Source of the DNA: Oopsacas minuta
Taxonomy: Eukaryota; Porifera; Hexactinellida; Lyssacinosida; Leucopsacidae
Reading direction: 5' to 3'
Assembly (NCBI GenBank): GCA_024704765.1
Contig: JAKMXF010000310.1
Span: forward strand, 248,001-312,000
DNA: 64,000 nucleotides
Both the position numbers and the translations under genes were made by a program. Under the pieces are notes generated by a model, which saw nothing but the letters and a program-made list of their open reading frames with translations, was not told the origin of the DNA and searched no databases. Shown one piece after another: positions 35,150 to 46,434 of the stretch. The stretch's first letter is position 1. Each line of letters opens with the position of its first letter.

Positions 35150-35279
35150 CAACTAGAATTCGACCTAATGCCAACACACGAAATTCGACCTAATGCATAC
35201 ATAGTAAATTCGACCTAATGCCAACACACGGAATTCGACCTAATGCCAACACCGTAATTCGACCTAATGCAGGCACCCC
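35150..35279. repeat. Right tandem-repeat terminus of the MULE
   Basis: Five copies of AATTCGACCTAATGC spaced about 25 bp, inverted relative to the left terminus. The ordered array suggests transposase binding sites, an inference. Confidence 0.9.
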
Positions 35280-35439
35280 GAATGCGCCTATGGTTCTAGG
35301 TGTCTAGTACCTTTAAGTTATGTGAAAATTTGTAAGCGGTGGTGTCTACTATTAATTAATAATATTCCCCCAGCATCAGTCACAAAGGAATATAGTTCCC
35401 CGTACAACAATTAGTGGGCATAGATTGATAGGGTTCAAT

Positions 35440-36092
35440 CTAGTTTACATATGAATTTATTGGCTCTTTCGTTATTCTATCGATTATTGGCGATCTATCA
35501 CGAGTGCAGTTGGTCACAACATCTACAGAGTCAGTAGAATAGAAGGCCCTATAAGATCTGATAATTTCTAGCAGATGGCCTTTTGATTTGAATTTTAAGT
35601 CGCGGAGTGGAATATATGTCGGCCACCACAAAGGTTGGTACTCTGTTCGTCCCCAATAATCGCGGAGCTTACCTAAACGATATGAATCAATATTTATGGC
35701 GTATCAGAGAATGTTTATTATCGTTTATAGTCATTAATATATAAGACAAAGTAAAATGCTGAAAATATATATTTGACAAACTAGTAGATTATTGTGTAAT
35801 CAGCGTTGAGATTTTTCTGAGTGCCAATATTGCAACACTCGAAATCTTCATTAGAGATGAGGTCTAATAAATGTTCCTCATGTAAAGGTTTAGAAATAGT
35901 ACATATATTAGGACAGGCAACAGATCTCCAAATTGGAACATTATAGTTGGTGACAAAATCTTTGAACTCTTGGCTGTCAATGATGGATAGTTCGCCTCTC
36001 CAAGTAAAAATGAGGCCAAATGATTCCCCTGTAACGGAATTGAACCGCTTGAGAGTATTACTTAGAATAGCTTGTGCGTTCCCAATGGTCAT
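35440..36092 (-). CDS. Second member of the local two-exon family, splice uncertain
   Basis: Exon 1 starts at 36092 with TLKRFNSVTGESFGLIF and TWRGELS, matching exon 1 of the gene at 31735. Exon 2 (35672-35440, acceptor CGTTTAG) carries KLRDYWGRTEYQPLWWP, matching exon 2 of that gene, and ends at a stop at 35440. Exon 2 needs a phase-1 donor; the strong-looking GTTTGT at about 35780 is in the wrong phase and only weak phase-1 donors are visible, so the copy may be damaged or use an unusual site. The open frame from exon 1 alone is 103 aa. Confidence 0.55.
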
Positions 36093-36600
36093 TTTCGGTA
36101 TCTTTGATAAAGGTAATTTCTAGTAATGTATCCGTTCGGTAAGGTAATGAATTTTATCACTTATTATCAAAAAGAGAACATAGTACATATGTATATAAAT
36201 ACAGATGATTTCGTTCATGATAAATTTATTAATAAACAAAATATTTACAATTCCGAATATATATATTTACAATTTATTAGGCCTGTTATGAGGATCCAAC
36301 TACGATGAGGATTCAGCTATTTCTATTATAGCAACCATGGATACTTTACAACCATGAGGCGAGGGTTTAACTACCTTCGTAATTGTATATTTCCTATTGC
36401 ACATCAATAATTATACAAACTATTCTTTTATTATCAACAAACACAAACTGTTTCCTATTTTAAATATGATCTTTCCCTGAATAAATGCTACGGGATCTGA
36501 ACAAAAACCATAAGCACAAAGAGTGTTTAAGGCAATACAACCAGCCACAAATATTGTTGTTTGTCACTGAATTTGATCTCTCTGGAGGAACCAAACAAGT
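36093..36600. other. Spacer, no gene seen
   Basis: AT-rich sequence between the family member and the degenerate MULE copy. Confidence 0.4.
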
Positions 36601-36649
36601 TCCCCGTCTGAATCGTATTTAATAACATTTTTTGTCTCTGGTATATATT

Positions 36650-37672
36650 TACAACTAATTATTTTGATGGAATATACATTGGAGGAATACAAACGTACTG
36701 TCGGAAGGTTTTCACTACGTCAGATGGAAACAAATAAGGTGTGCTTTATTCAGAGGTGGTTGCAAAGGAACATGTAAACTCAATCGTGAAAGAGATCTGA
36801 TTACTCCCTTAAATTCGCATAATCATGACCGTGAGGCGTAAAAAACTGAATTATTCGCTCTCAAAACAAATGTAAGACAGTTGCAAGGAACTCGCAAATG
36901 AATCTCTGGAAGGTTTTCAATGATGTGACAAGAGATGATCCACGGGCATGTGAAATATCTTTTTCAGAATGCGAATCCACGATGTTTCGGGCGAGAAAAA
37001 CTCTAGAACCTAAGATCCCACAGACAACTTTGGAATTTAGTGACATGATAACAACTAAAAACTTCGGGAAGTATTACAAATTTAGCGTCTCTGTTTGCAA
37101 TGAATTTGGTGTGGTATTCTTTCAGAGCCGATGAAAGATTTGTTATCACAAATTACCAACATACAATCCATTCAAAACTCAAGTCAAATATACATACAAG
37201 TCATCCCAGGTCATGGAGTTTTATTGAAGTTCTAAACAACATAATTCAGGATGTGGACAATGATGTTGGTCGTTTGTGCCAAGGCAGAGAAATTAGTAGG
37301 CCCCCCAAAAACAATAATTTAATGAACTTTGAACGTAGGTGTACTTTGAAGCAAAAGTTAAGTAATGGAGATTACAATCCTTGGCAGTTCCTGGAAGCTA
37401 TCAGCCACACTATTGGAAATTCATATTCTCACTGCACTCTGACCTCGAGCGATAGCGAATTTTTGGACAACGAATCCGCAGATGAAGGGCCTACAGAAGA
37501 AAACAAATGCATTGTTTGTTTGGGTCAACGTACAGCCACTTGGATATTCATGCCTTGCTGGCACGCTTGTTGTTGTACCAGATGCAAGCCAGAGGATTAA
37601 AGATCTAGGCCAGCCGTGCCCTATATGTCGCTCAGATATTGAGAACACATTTCAAATATTTATTAATTAATT
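36650..37672 (+). pseudogene. Second FLYWCH-MULE-RING copy, internally deleted
   Basis: Plus strand. An FLYWCH remnant (ALFRGGCKGTCKL, then LNSHNHDREA, with frame changes) at 36650-36840; the linker VFNDVTRDDPRACEISFSEC at 36904-37130; then a jump to HSKLKSNIHTSHPRSW and QGREISRPPKNNN; and a RING (CIVCLG...MPCWHACCCTRC, then CPICRSDIENTFQIFIN after one more frame change near 37590), stop near 37670. The middle of the transposase with the catalytic Asp residues is missing, so this copy is dead as a transposase. It is diverged from the copy at 33.4 kb, yet the RING cysteines and the last residues are kept. No tandem-repeat ends were found beside it. Confidence 0.8.
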
Positions 37673-37795
37673 CAAGTTATTGTTGTGTTTTCAGTCAATT
37701 AAACTCATTCATATTCATTTAGTAAGGGACCCCATTCTAACAAAGCATGCACCCCACATGACACCACTATAACATTTATTTCTTTATTAATCTAC

Positions 37796-38255
37796 TACAA
37801 CCAAAAGGAGGTATTAAAAGTACAATGGACATCTCCATTAGATAAACTGCATGTACGTGTTCATGACTAGTGTCATTGTACATAGGAGATCCCCTCCCTC
37901 CCGAGGTATTAAAATGTCTAGTGTGCATACTCACAGAGTCACGTTACGATCGTAACGAATCGAAGAGATAATGCCAATTTCTCTTCACTTATTGTGAGAT
38001 AAATCCACTTACAAACAAAATTGTCTCTATTTTAAGAAATTTCCAATTCAACACCATGAAGCACTCCTTCTATCGCTACTCTAGATACTAAGCATGCACT
38101 CTAGACTTAGAGTTATGAGCATACGCACTCGATTTTTTAATACCTCAGGAGGGAGGGGATCTCCTATGTCCAATGACACTAGTCTTGAACACGTACATGC
38201 AGTTTACCTAATGGACATGTCCACTGTACTTTTTAATATATGACCAAAAGATATT
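37796..38255. repeat. Fold-back element with ~118-bp arms
   Basis: Left arm 37811-37920 (TATTAAAAGTACAATGGACA through CTCCCTCCCGAGGTATTAAA) and right arm 38132-38240 are near-identical inverted copies. The loop (37921-38130) has AGCATGCACTCTAG-type words. No coding capacity. Possibly a miniature transposon; no clear target duplication seen. Confidence 0.8.
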
Positions 38256-38389
38256 CTCAGAATTATTGTGATTACAATTACGAAAAATTATGAATTGGCT
38301 ATTGACACCGAGCTGGCCGAATCCCATCAATTTTAAGGGGTCACGTGGGTGAAAAAGTTGGGAACCACTGTACTAGATAAATCATCATC

Positions 38390-38715
38390 TAATAGTGCAT
38401 AAGTAGGGTTAAATTCATTCTCATTCAGCTGAGGAGAGGGAGGTAACATAGCTATCGGTTCTTGGGATGGAAATACCTCTCATTCTCAATCATATCAAGA
38501 GGAGGAGAATAACTTGTAATGTTATCAATCTCCATCATCATTGGTGTTGAATCGCCCAGCTGATTTATATTTTTAGAGGATTGAAAAGATTGCAGGAGTC
38601 TCTGTACACCAGATGTTTGAACTTAATTTATAAATATCACAGAAAGAAACATCTTCTAACCACCAAGATGGTCGTAGTTCTTTGTTTCCCCCAATAATTT
38701 TTGATTTACCTGGAA
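38390..38715 (-). pseudogene. Relic of the local two-exon family (exon 2 part)
   Basis: KSKIIGGNKELRPSWWLEDV matches the exon-2 motif of the genes at 30899 and 35440. Downstream coding-like stretches (LLQSFQSSKNINQLGD; ERYFHPKN; PIAMLPPSPQLNENEF) are in different frames, so the copy is frameshifted. No exon 1 was found upstream. Confidence 0.55.
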
Positions 38716-38888
38716 ATAGAGAGTTAGTAGATATTAAAAAGTTAATCGTAAAATATTACCCTAGTATTAGGAAACTAATTAATTAATTAGTTCATCTAAG
38801 GTACTTCAGCTAACAATTCCTAATAATAATGGATTGTTTCCATATAACACTTACCAAATAGACAAGACTAAAAATAGGCAGTTTGGCA

Positions 38889-38922
38889 ATATATATATAT
38901 ATATACGTATACGTATACGTAT
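38889..38922. repeat. (AT)n/(ACGT AT)n microsatellite
   Basis: An AT-dinucleotide run passes into ACGTAT repeats. Confidence 0.85.
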
Positions 38923-39077
38923 ATTCTATTTGCATATCTCTAAATTTGTTGGTATTATTTTGATGGCTGAGCAAAATACATAACCAAGTCAGTTCAGGTT
39001 GATCAGATCGTCAACTATCCGAAAGGAGTGTTATAAACTTGTCGAAGGCGGTTTTATCTATAATAAACAGAGTGTAA

Positions 39078-39710
39078 TTGGGGATGTTACACTGGCAATG
39101 CGAGAAAATAAGGATATGTAAAGCAAGGCTCCATACTAAAATGAATGAAATTGTTAAGCTTACTGGAGAGCATCTTCATAGTCTAGACATATTGGCTGTC
39201 AATTGCTTAGAAGTGAAGGATAGAATGAAACGTAAAGCTCGTCAAACACATGACACAACTCATCATATTCTTAGAGACGAATTGAAAATAATTACTGGTA
39301 CAACGGCTGCAAAACTACCAAAACTTGATAGCATGAAGCGTACCATTCGTAGAGAAAGGCAGGTACGAGATATAGCCCCGTTCAACCAGAAAGTCTTCAT
39401 GATCTTGCCATTCCTCATGAGTTTACGATAACCGCTAAAGAGGAAAACTTTCTGTTATATGATTCCGGTCCTGAACTAACCAGAATTCTAATATTTGGGA
39501 CCCAGAAGAACTGTGATATGCTAACATCATCCAATATTTGGCTAGCAGATGGAACTTTCAAAACGGCACCTCAACTTTTCGCTCAAGTATATACAATACA
39601 CACGTTACGTGGAGGTCCAAACCGATCCCAAATGGAATTCCTCCAAGGGATTGTACTCAGATTCACTTTTGGAACAAATTATGACGAGTTATAGGGTATA
39701 CTACTATGAT
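39078..39710 (+). pseudogene. Relic of a second FLYWCH/MULE lineage
   Basis: CKARLHTKMNEIVKLTGEHL and HSLD form the end of an FLYWCH-like finger; a helical linker with RQTHDTTHHILRDEL follows; after a frame change near 39425 comes FLLYDSGPELTRILIFGTQ and NIWLADGTFKTAPQLFAQVY, the first-Asp motif of MULE transposases. The rest of the transposase is absent after about 39690. The finger is similar to the coding-like hairpin in the two repeats at 44541 and 57527. Confidence 0.75.
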
Positions 39711-39856
39711 ATTCTATCATTACTTATGCATCATTACTCGTCTTTTGTTATTTTGACTTATTATTAAATTTAGCAGAATATATATACACATCACTTTAAA
39801 TCAGTAGAAAACATGTATTTATATCACAAAGTACCGAAATTGTAATATTTATCATG

Positions 39857-39922
39857 TAGTCATTTGCCCGTAGTCATTTGTCCGTAGTCATTTGTCCATG
39901 TAGTCATTTGTCCGTATCCCAT
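39857..39922. repeat. 14-bp tandem repeat
   Basis: Four or five copies of TAGTCATTTGTCCG (with small changes), the last ones separated by CA. Confidence 0.8.
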
Positions 39923-40264
39923 TGTAACAGATTTGTCCAACAAGGTAAACCATTTGACGGAGAAATTAGAAGAAGAGTCAGAAGCAAGAGCAGAGATAGA
40001 ACGGAACGCTGCGAACGACAGACTAGAAAAATATATAATGGAGGAGAAATAGAAGAAATGCAGGACAGCATCTTTACATTGACGAACAAAATGACCGAAA
40101 TATTCCCATGAGAGGTAATTTACTATATATCTATACCACAGCCTCCGAATGTATAGCCTGATCACCGGGATAGAATTTCCTGGACCATTGATTACTTCAA
40201 GTCTATTAAAACACTAGAATTTGCAATTCCAACTGAATGTTGGAAATTGTCCTAAAACTGAGTA

Positions 40265-40953
40265 CAGTGGAAGCCGCTTAATCGGGACAGCTTGGGAGTC
40301 AATGTTTTGTCCCGATTAACCGATTATGATTATTGAAGTATTCAAAACTAGTTTTTCATTGTCACATGACCAGATATATCTTATTTCTCTATTACTAATC
40401 CTGATTTATCTAGGTCTAGTAGAGATTTGGTTGTAGTATGGGTATAGTTCCGCTTCAAGAGGTCATAGAATGCCTTACGGTATATACTTAGAAAGTAAGA
40501 AAATATAGTTTAAATAATAAAGCATGTGCTTATTACTGCAACCCATGCAAAACGTTTGGATACCCAACAGTCTGGTCAATATTGAGGGAATTATACATGG
40601 TGGAATAGCCAGTGGAACCTGAGGCGAGTGAGCAATATTAATAATCTTAGTTTATTAAATGGTAATCGCATCGGTGTTGTATTGTTATAGTTGTAGAGAA
40701 TATTCAAATTCCGAGTTCTAGAACAAACCATTTTACAATGATTCTGAATAAATATACAATAGTAAAATTGAGATAGAAATCCCAATTAAGCGAATATAAT
40801 TAATATCCGGTTAATCGGGATAAGAAATCCCGATTAACCGATTCGATGTCCCAATTATCCGACGATTTTCATGTAAAAAATCTGTTCCCAAACCATTGTC
40901 CCGTTTAAGCGGATACCCCGATTATCCGAGTCCCGATTAAGCGGCTTCTACTG
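40265..40953. mobile_element. 689-bp Tc1/mariner-like element, non-coding
   Basis: TA-flanked with good inverted ends: CAGTGGAAGCCGCTTAATCG and CGATTAAGCGGCTTCTACTG. The words TTAATCGGGA and TCCCGATTAA recur inside each end. No transposase frame is left. Longest of the CAGTRGAAC family here. Confidence 0.85.
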
Positions 40954-41284
40954 TAACTGTATTTAGTCCTAAAAAAACATTGAAATTTGTCGTAAATATG
41001 AGTCACTGGACTTTATAATACAAATTTTCTTGAGGGACGTGGATTAGTAGATATAACAGCTAAAACTGTTAACACAAGTCAAGGACGGCGCAACCGGTCA
41101 GGCGCTTTTTGGCTTGGCCTGTAGACATAACAGACTCTATTATACTCAGATTGCTACAGATATAACAGACTGCTGTGCTCTAAGTCTCTGGTTGCTACAG
41201 ATTTAATAGACATTTAGAACGAATCGAATTTCGACTAATTTGTTTACTTTATATTCATTAAACTACAATAAATTTGAAAAATGA

Positions 41285-41595
41285 GAAATTCTGGTTCAGC
41301 GTATTGTGTTAACCCCGTGTAGCCATTTAGAGCAAGCCTGTACGTATATTTTGAGATTTGGATAATTTTGTTTAATTTATATTCATAAAAATAACAATAA
41401 ATTTACATATGATTAATCTCAAAGGTGTGAAAATGGGATTCAGCATGTCGATATATTTAGTGAAGTTTTATTGAATTCTATTTACTTCCTTGATAAACAC
41501 GATAAATACATAGTCATGTGACAATTTCAAAACTGCATACCGTAAATCCTTTCCTTGACAAACAGAAAACAACAATTGAGATTTAATAATATAGA
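41285..41595 (+). repeat. Dispersed repeat A, copy 1
   Basis: About 310 bp from TTCAGCGTATTGTGTTAACC to the CAAACAGAAAACAACAATTG stretch, matching 50750-51060 with minor differences and a partial copy at 42900-43140. Not recognised; no coding. Confidence 0.8.
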
Positions 41596-43570
41596 TACAT
41601 TGAGAAAGTGAGTAAAATTCAAGATTGACTTGATCAAACTGAATATCAGTATTCATGAATAGCAACCTAACCAAATACTGATAATATTCGGTTTGGACCA
41701 ACCGAATATTGAACTATTCGGTTGCAACTTTGTTAAAATTCCTATCTTTATTATTTAAAAGTTACAAGATACCCTTTGTTAAGTATGTATCAAGCAAAAT
41801 AAGTTTTCTTAATCTTTAATGGATGCCTAAGCTGTGTGATATGTATTGTATTGTTATTCTTAATGTGGCCTAACCACACTTTGTGGCAATTCCTCACTTA
41901 CAGAGGCACGTTTACACCGAATATGACACGATTTGCCTCACGAGATAATGTCTCAAACTACTTGAATACTTACTGAGGTAATGCTATTGTAACATAATCG
42001 TAATAACAATGAAGAGGACATTAATTCATTTTACGTGTCTATAAAGTTAATTAAGAGAAATGGTTAAGTTAATTATAACAATTATCTGAAATAACAAATA
42101 CAGTATTACTGAGATCACTGTATAAAGTGCATATGTCGTCATGACGACAAACTGCTTAATGACAAATGCATCATTCATTGTGTTAATTGCAACATCAGCC
42201 CATATTTGACAATTAGTTTCTAATATCTAGCTAGTCGGTATTTTTTGCTGCAGATTTGCAAAAGTCCAAATAAGGTAGTAAGTTTGTTATGCAAGATAGT
42301 ATAATTAATAATTAATAATGGCTTTATATTCGTAGCAACAAATAGCAATATTCCACGGAAAGTAGGAATATTACTTTTTCTACAAAGATATTTTCCCTAG
42401 CATTAATGTCAGACATACTATTATGGAATGGTTTGGATGCTTGTTCCCCCTTGGCTGTTGGTTGGTGTATTTGAAGCGATATTGGCATGTGTAGAAGGAA
42501 TCTTATCGACTAGCAAATTAAGATGCGTTTACTGTGGTATTTGGAATGAGGTGAAGATTTCCCTTGAATTAGCATCAAACATGCCATAAGGGATTAATTC
42601 GATAATTATAACTGCCGGAATAAGTTGGAAATACACCTCATTAAAATTTCATAATGCACTAAGTTAGCTTGCTCGCGCTGTGTGGCTTACGAACTCTTTG
42701 TGTTCGGATGGGGGCTCGGCACTTTGTGCCTCGAATTGAGCAAAGTATAAAGTAGCAACATATTCACAATAGGTTGGTGATAAATTCATATTTGTAATCA
42801 GCGTACCCGATTACCCCACTATAACGGTTGAACGCAAGTTTCTAGGATTAATTAGAAAATTGTTTCTTGATACACCTAAAATATAACAAATATTCATACT
42901 ACGTAGTTGAAAATATCATATTTGGATTCAGTGTACTTGGTTACTCCTATATATCTGTTGAGAGCAAGTCTCTAAGTATATTTCGACAATTCAACTATTT
43001 GTTTACTTTATATTCATAAAAACAATAATATATTTACATATGAGTAATCTAAAAGTGTGAAAATCGGATTCAGCATGTTTGATATATTTAATGAAGTATA
43101 GTTATGCGACAATTTCAAAATTGCATACCGACAGCAAAATTATTAAAGATCTTTTCAGAGCATAAAATTCATGAAATTTTAAACAATAAATGTGACAAGA
43201 ATATCTATTGAGAAGTAAAATGTATTAATCTATAACTAGAACGGCAAAATTCACAAGACATATATAGATATAATTGACAAATCAAACATGTACTACGTGT
43301 AACGACAAATCTCTCCTGTCTTTCTCTCCGCAATCAGAATATGTTTCTATATAATAAAGTAAACTTCCTTTCTCTGAAGGTTGATTTTCGTGGTCAAGTA
43401 TCGGGTTGTGAATAAATATTACAGAAATTACAGATCCAATAGATAGATTCGATAAATGAATAGGTGAAGGTTACAAGAATCTAGCGAATATCAGCATTAC
43501 AGTGGCCGAAATAGACTAATCAATCATGAGACTATTTAACATAACATAGGGTAAGTACACCTCGATTCTG
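41596..43570. other. Gene-poor region
   Basis: Contains a partial copy of repeat A at about 42900-43140 and otherwise AT-rich DNA without a convincing gene. Confidence 0.4.
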
Positions 43571-43636
43571 GTGTCGAAAAATATAAAAAGAAGGAAAATT
43601 CAGTCATTCAAGAAACAGAAAAACAACTCTTCAAGG

Positions 43637-43981
43637 ATGGCAACTAAAAGAACGATCGATCAGATGCTAAGCGAGGCAGACATAACGGGACTCGACATAA
43701 AAGAGTTGAACAAAAAGCTAAAAGAAGATCGGGTCCCAAAATGCGAACAGCAGCACATTAAAAAGCAAAGGCGAAGAATTAAGATGAAGACTTATCGCAA
43801 GGATAGCCGCCAGCGCAAAGCAAAGGAGTATGAATCGCTCGAGCACGAACGCGCAAGGCTTGCAGCGATTCTTGCGACATTGCAGCATGAAGTAGTACAG
43901 CTTAGGGACCGTAGATCTGCGATAATGCATCAGATTATGGATGTCGAAGGGAGTGACGAAGAGTTCCTGATCGTAGATTAA
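43637..43981 (+). CDS. Divergent Maf-type bZIP protein, 114 aa, intron-free
   Basis: Start chosen at the first ATG (MATKRTIDQMLSEAD). Residues about 15-45 resemble the Maf extended homology region (ITGLDIKELNKKLKEDR). The basic region is HIKKQRRRIKMKTYRKDSRQ, then a leucine zipper-like helix (YESLEHERARLAAILATLQ, then HEVVQLRDRRS), then an acidic tail. Length suits small Maf proteins, which lack an activation domain and dimerise with CNC factors or each other. The basic region departs from the family: where Maf and other bZIPs have Asn (KNRGYAASCR), this has Met (KMKTYRKDSR), so DNA recognition is probably altered or lost. Clean frame and higher G/C than the surroundings argue for a real gene. 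Confidence 0.75.
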   Translation: MATKRTIDQMLSEADITGLDIKELNKKLKEDRVPKCEQQHIKKQRRRIKMKTYRKDSRQRKAKEYESLEHERARLAAILATLQHEVVQLRDRRSAIMHQIMDVEGSDEEFLIVD

Positions 43982-44540
43982 GCAGCATCTTCAAAGCGCC
44001 AAAATTTTATGTATTTAAATACTAAATTCTAATAATTCGATTTTAATGAATATTAAGAGCAATAAAATATAAATTTAGTCAACTTTTCAAACTCAATATT
44101 CTTATTCGAATGGATATTCTGGTTTTGTACTATAATCCTCTGAAATTTGAGCCAGATTTTCAAGGATAAATTAAGTGAAGACAAGAAATTGAATATGATC
44201 ATCGTGTAAGATATAAATTAAAAATCTGCTTAAGGACATGGGAGGAGCACAGTTGTAGCATACACTGTGTAGTCAATTGATAGATGAGGGTAACATAATA
44301 ATAATAACGTCTCCAGCTAGCATCATTTTGCTTCTACCTATACAAGTATAGCTATATACTCATTAAGTATTTTAAATATATTCTGAATCTCAAATGTTTA
44401 AAGTATAATCATGGAGTTTGAAGGGAATTAGATAGAATACTCAATTAAGGAGGACTGATCACTACCATTGTTAAGGTATATTGTTTAATGTTAATTTTGT
44501 TTGCAATTAAAGTAGACTCCGCATTATTGAAATTAGTTTA
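43982..44540. other. 3' region of the bZIP gene and spacer
   Basis: An AATAAA-type signal (GAGCAATAAAATAT near 44063) follows the stop. No other gene seen. Confidence 0.5.
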
Positions 44541-45540
44541 GGGCAATGTTACAGTATTGATATCTTAAACCTAAACATAGAAGTCCTGTGTTAGCAAAGT
44601 GAGGTAAGATGATTTATAGTAAAGGTAACGAATTTATATTAGGAATGCAAACGTAGTAATTAATTCCATTGATGGAGAAGATGCGAAATTCATTTGTATG
44701 TTTGCCAGTAAACATGGAAAGTCACCTGTGTAGTTCTATTTAAATGTTGCAACTGTATTATTTCAGCTTGCATTGTCAGCTAAAATATTTTTTGCTACAT
44801 TGTTATATTCTCTTTACTAACGATTCTTCATTTTAACAATGGATCCTGATTAGCCCTCTTTCCGGCTGGTCAGAACAAACAAGGGAGGACAGAAGCTGTT
44901 AGAAGGAGGATACCAATATTTGACGCATAGGAGAGTTGGAGAGAAATGACACATTAGCAGCGTGAGCAGAGAGGAGAGTGTAAAGCAAGGGTTCGCACGA
45001 AGGGAATGGAGATAGTGAAGCGTACGAATGAGCATCTGCATGCACTTGATATGCAAGCCGTAGCCTGCACATCAGGTGCATGCAGATGCTCATTCGTACG
45101 CTTCACTATCTCCATTCCCTTCGTATGAACCCTTGCTTTCTCTTTCCCTCTCTCTCCATGCCAATCTGTCAAATCTTCTCTCTCCTACCTCTCTCCGGAT
45201 TTCATCCTAATTCCTGACGGTGCAGCTACCAATTGAAGTGGACAGTGGTCGAAATGTGGTAGCTGCACCCAAGTAGAACTTAGTTTAGTTTTTAGTTTCT
45301 ATTTGTTTTGTTTTGTTTAGTTTTCTATTTGTTATTAGATAAATGTTTAATTAATTAATTATATTTCTTGTAAGTTACTTATTAATAATACAAGTAGTCA
45401 TATTTAAACTGGGAAACTAGAATTTATAAAGAGCTTTGGCTCAGTAATCTGACAAAAGCAATGAAATATAAACTTAAAACATTTCTAATTGGCCATCTGT
45501 ACATTGGCTTAGTCAGGGCTGGTTTCCCCTAATAGCGTAA
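44541..45540. mobile_element. ~1-kb fold-back repeat B, copy 1, with FLYWCH-like hairpin
   Basis: Nearly identical to 57527-58520 over its whole length (TGTTACAGTATTGATA at the left; GGTTTCCCCTAATAGCG at the right). The centre is a long palindrome: left arm about 44930-45058, right arm about 45066-45200, differing at few positions. Read either way, the arms give KARVRTKGMEIVKRTNEHLH, close to the FLYWCH-like KARLHTKMNEIVKLTGEHLH of the MULE relic at 39.1 kb. Probably a non-autonomous MULE derivative; a transposon, not a gene. Confidence 0.75.
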
Positions 45541-46434
45541 TCGACTGAGAATTGAAATTCCATTCCCTTGGCGATCATAAGGGTTGCCATGGAAATGGGA
45601 ATTCTCATGTGGGAAATCCTATGGAATTCCCATAAAGATGCTCTGGGAATGGGATGGACATGGGTATTGAAATTCCGTTCCCAAGGCAACCGTGGGTTCT
45701 ACTCTACCTGGGATGGAGAAATTAGGAAATTTTTGAATATCCAAATATAGCTTAGCAAAACATGATTTCATGGTGATTGAAGTTATTTAGTTGTTTGTTA
45801 AAAATAAAAATATACTTCGAATTGGTAGACATAATATTGACAGATTGCTCATAAAGTAAACACAAGCAATATATTAATTAAATTTTTTCACAATAATCAA
45901 TTGAAAATTTACACCAAATATTAATTAATTAGTTTTCAAAGTTCATCAAATTAATAACTATATCTTGTTTCCAATCATATACACCATAAAGTGTAGGAAG
46001 TTTAAAGTGAATAAATTAATCAATAGTTACCACGTAAGAACCATAATTCAGTTAAAAATAAATTAATAGAAGTGTAATCTATCCACAGCCATGAACTATT
46101 CGTTAAATAATTATAAGTTCAGGTTGAGTATAATACAAACACATCTTTGAGATTTATTGATTGCTCTCAAGTCTATTTAAATAATAATGCGCACCTAATC
46201 CGAAACGTGTTAAAATGTGAAGATATAATTACATACCAAATATTGATTTATTCTGACATTCAATTAAACTGAATTTTGGGTTCATAATTTTATGTCATAA
46301 ACTGATTATTGAAAAATGCAAAACATATTATGCCTTAGTGTTGGTGCTTTCCAAGAAACTAAATTAATAATTATCTACAAATACGATTTATAAAATGTAT
46401 TAAAATTCAATATATACACAGTACGAATAAGAAG
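45541..46434. other. Spacer with a hAT-like palindromic repeat
   Basis: About 45555-45700 carries inverted GGAATTGAAATTCC-type words and TTCCCAAGGCAACC, the family also seen at 49865-49985. The rest, AT-rich, shows no gene. Confidence 0.5.

Larger units (their letters stand above)
33189..35279 (-). mobile_element. Mutator-like (MULE) element with tandem-repeat ends and 8-bp target duplication
   Basis: Outer ends GGGGGCGCTGCATTAGG and, inverted, GGGGTGCCTGCATTAGG are the same length and mostly identical. The octamer GAATGCGC flanks both (33181-33188 and 35280-35287). Inside each end are tandem copies of the core AATTCGACCTAATGC at about 25-bp spacing: four on the left (33198-33290), five on the right (35155-35270), facing inward. 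Mutator elements make 8-11-bp duplications. Total length 2091 bp; it carries the FLYWCH-MULE-RING gene on the minus strand. Confidence 0.88.
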
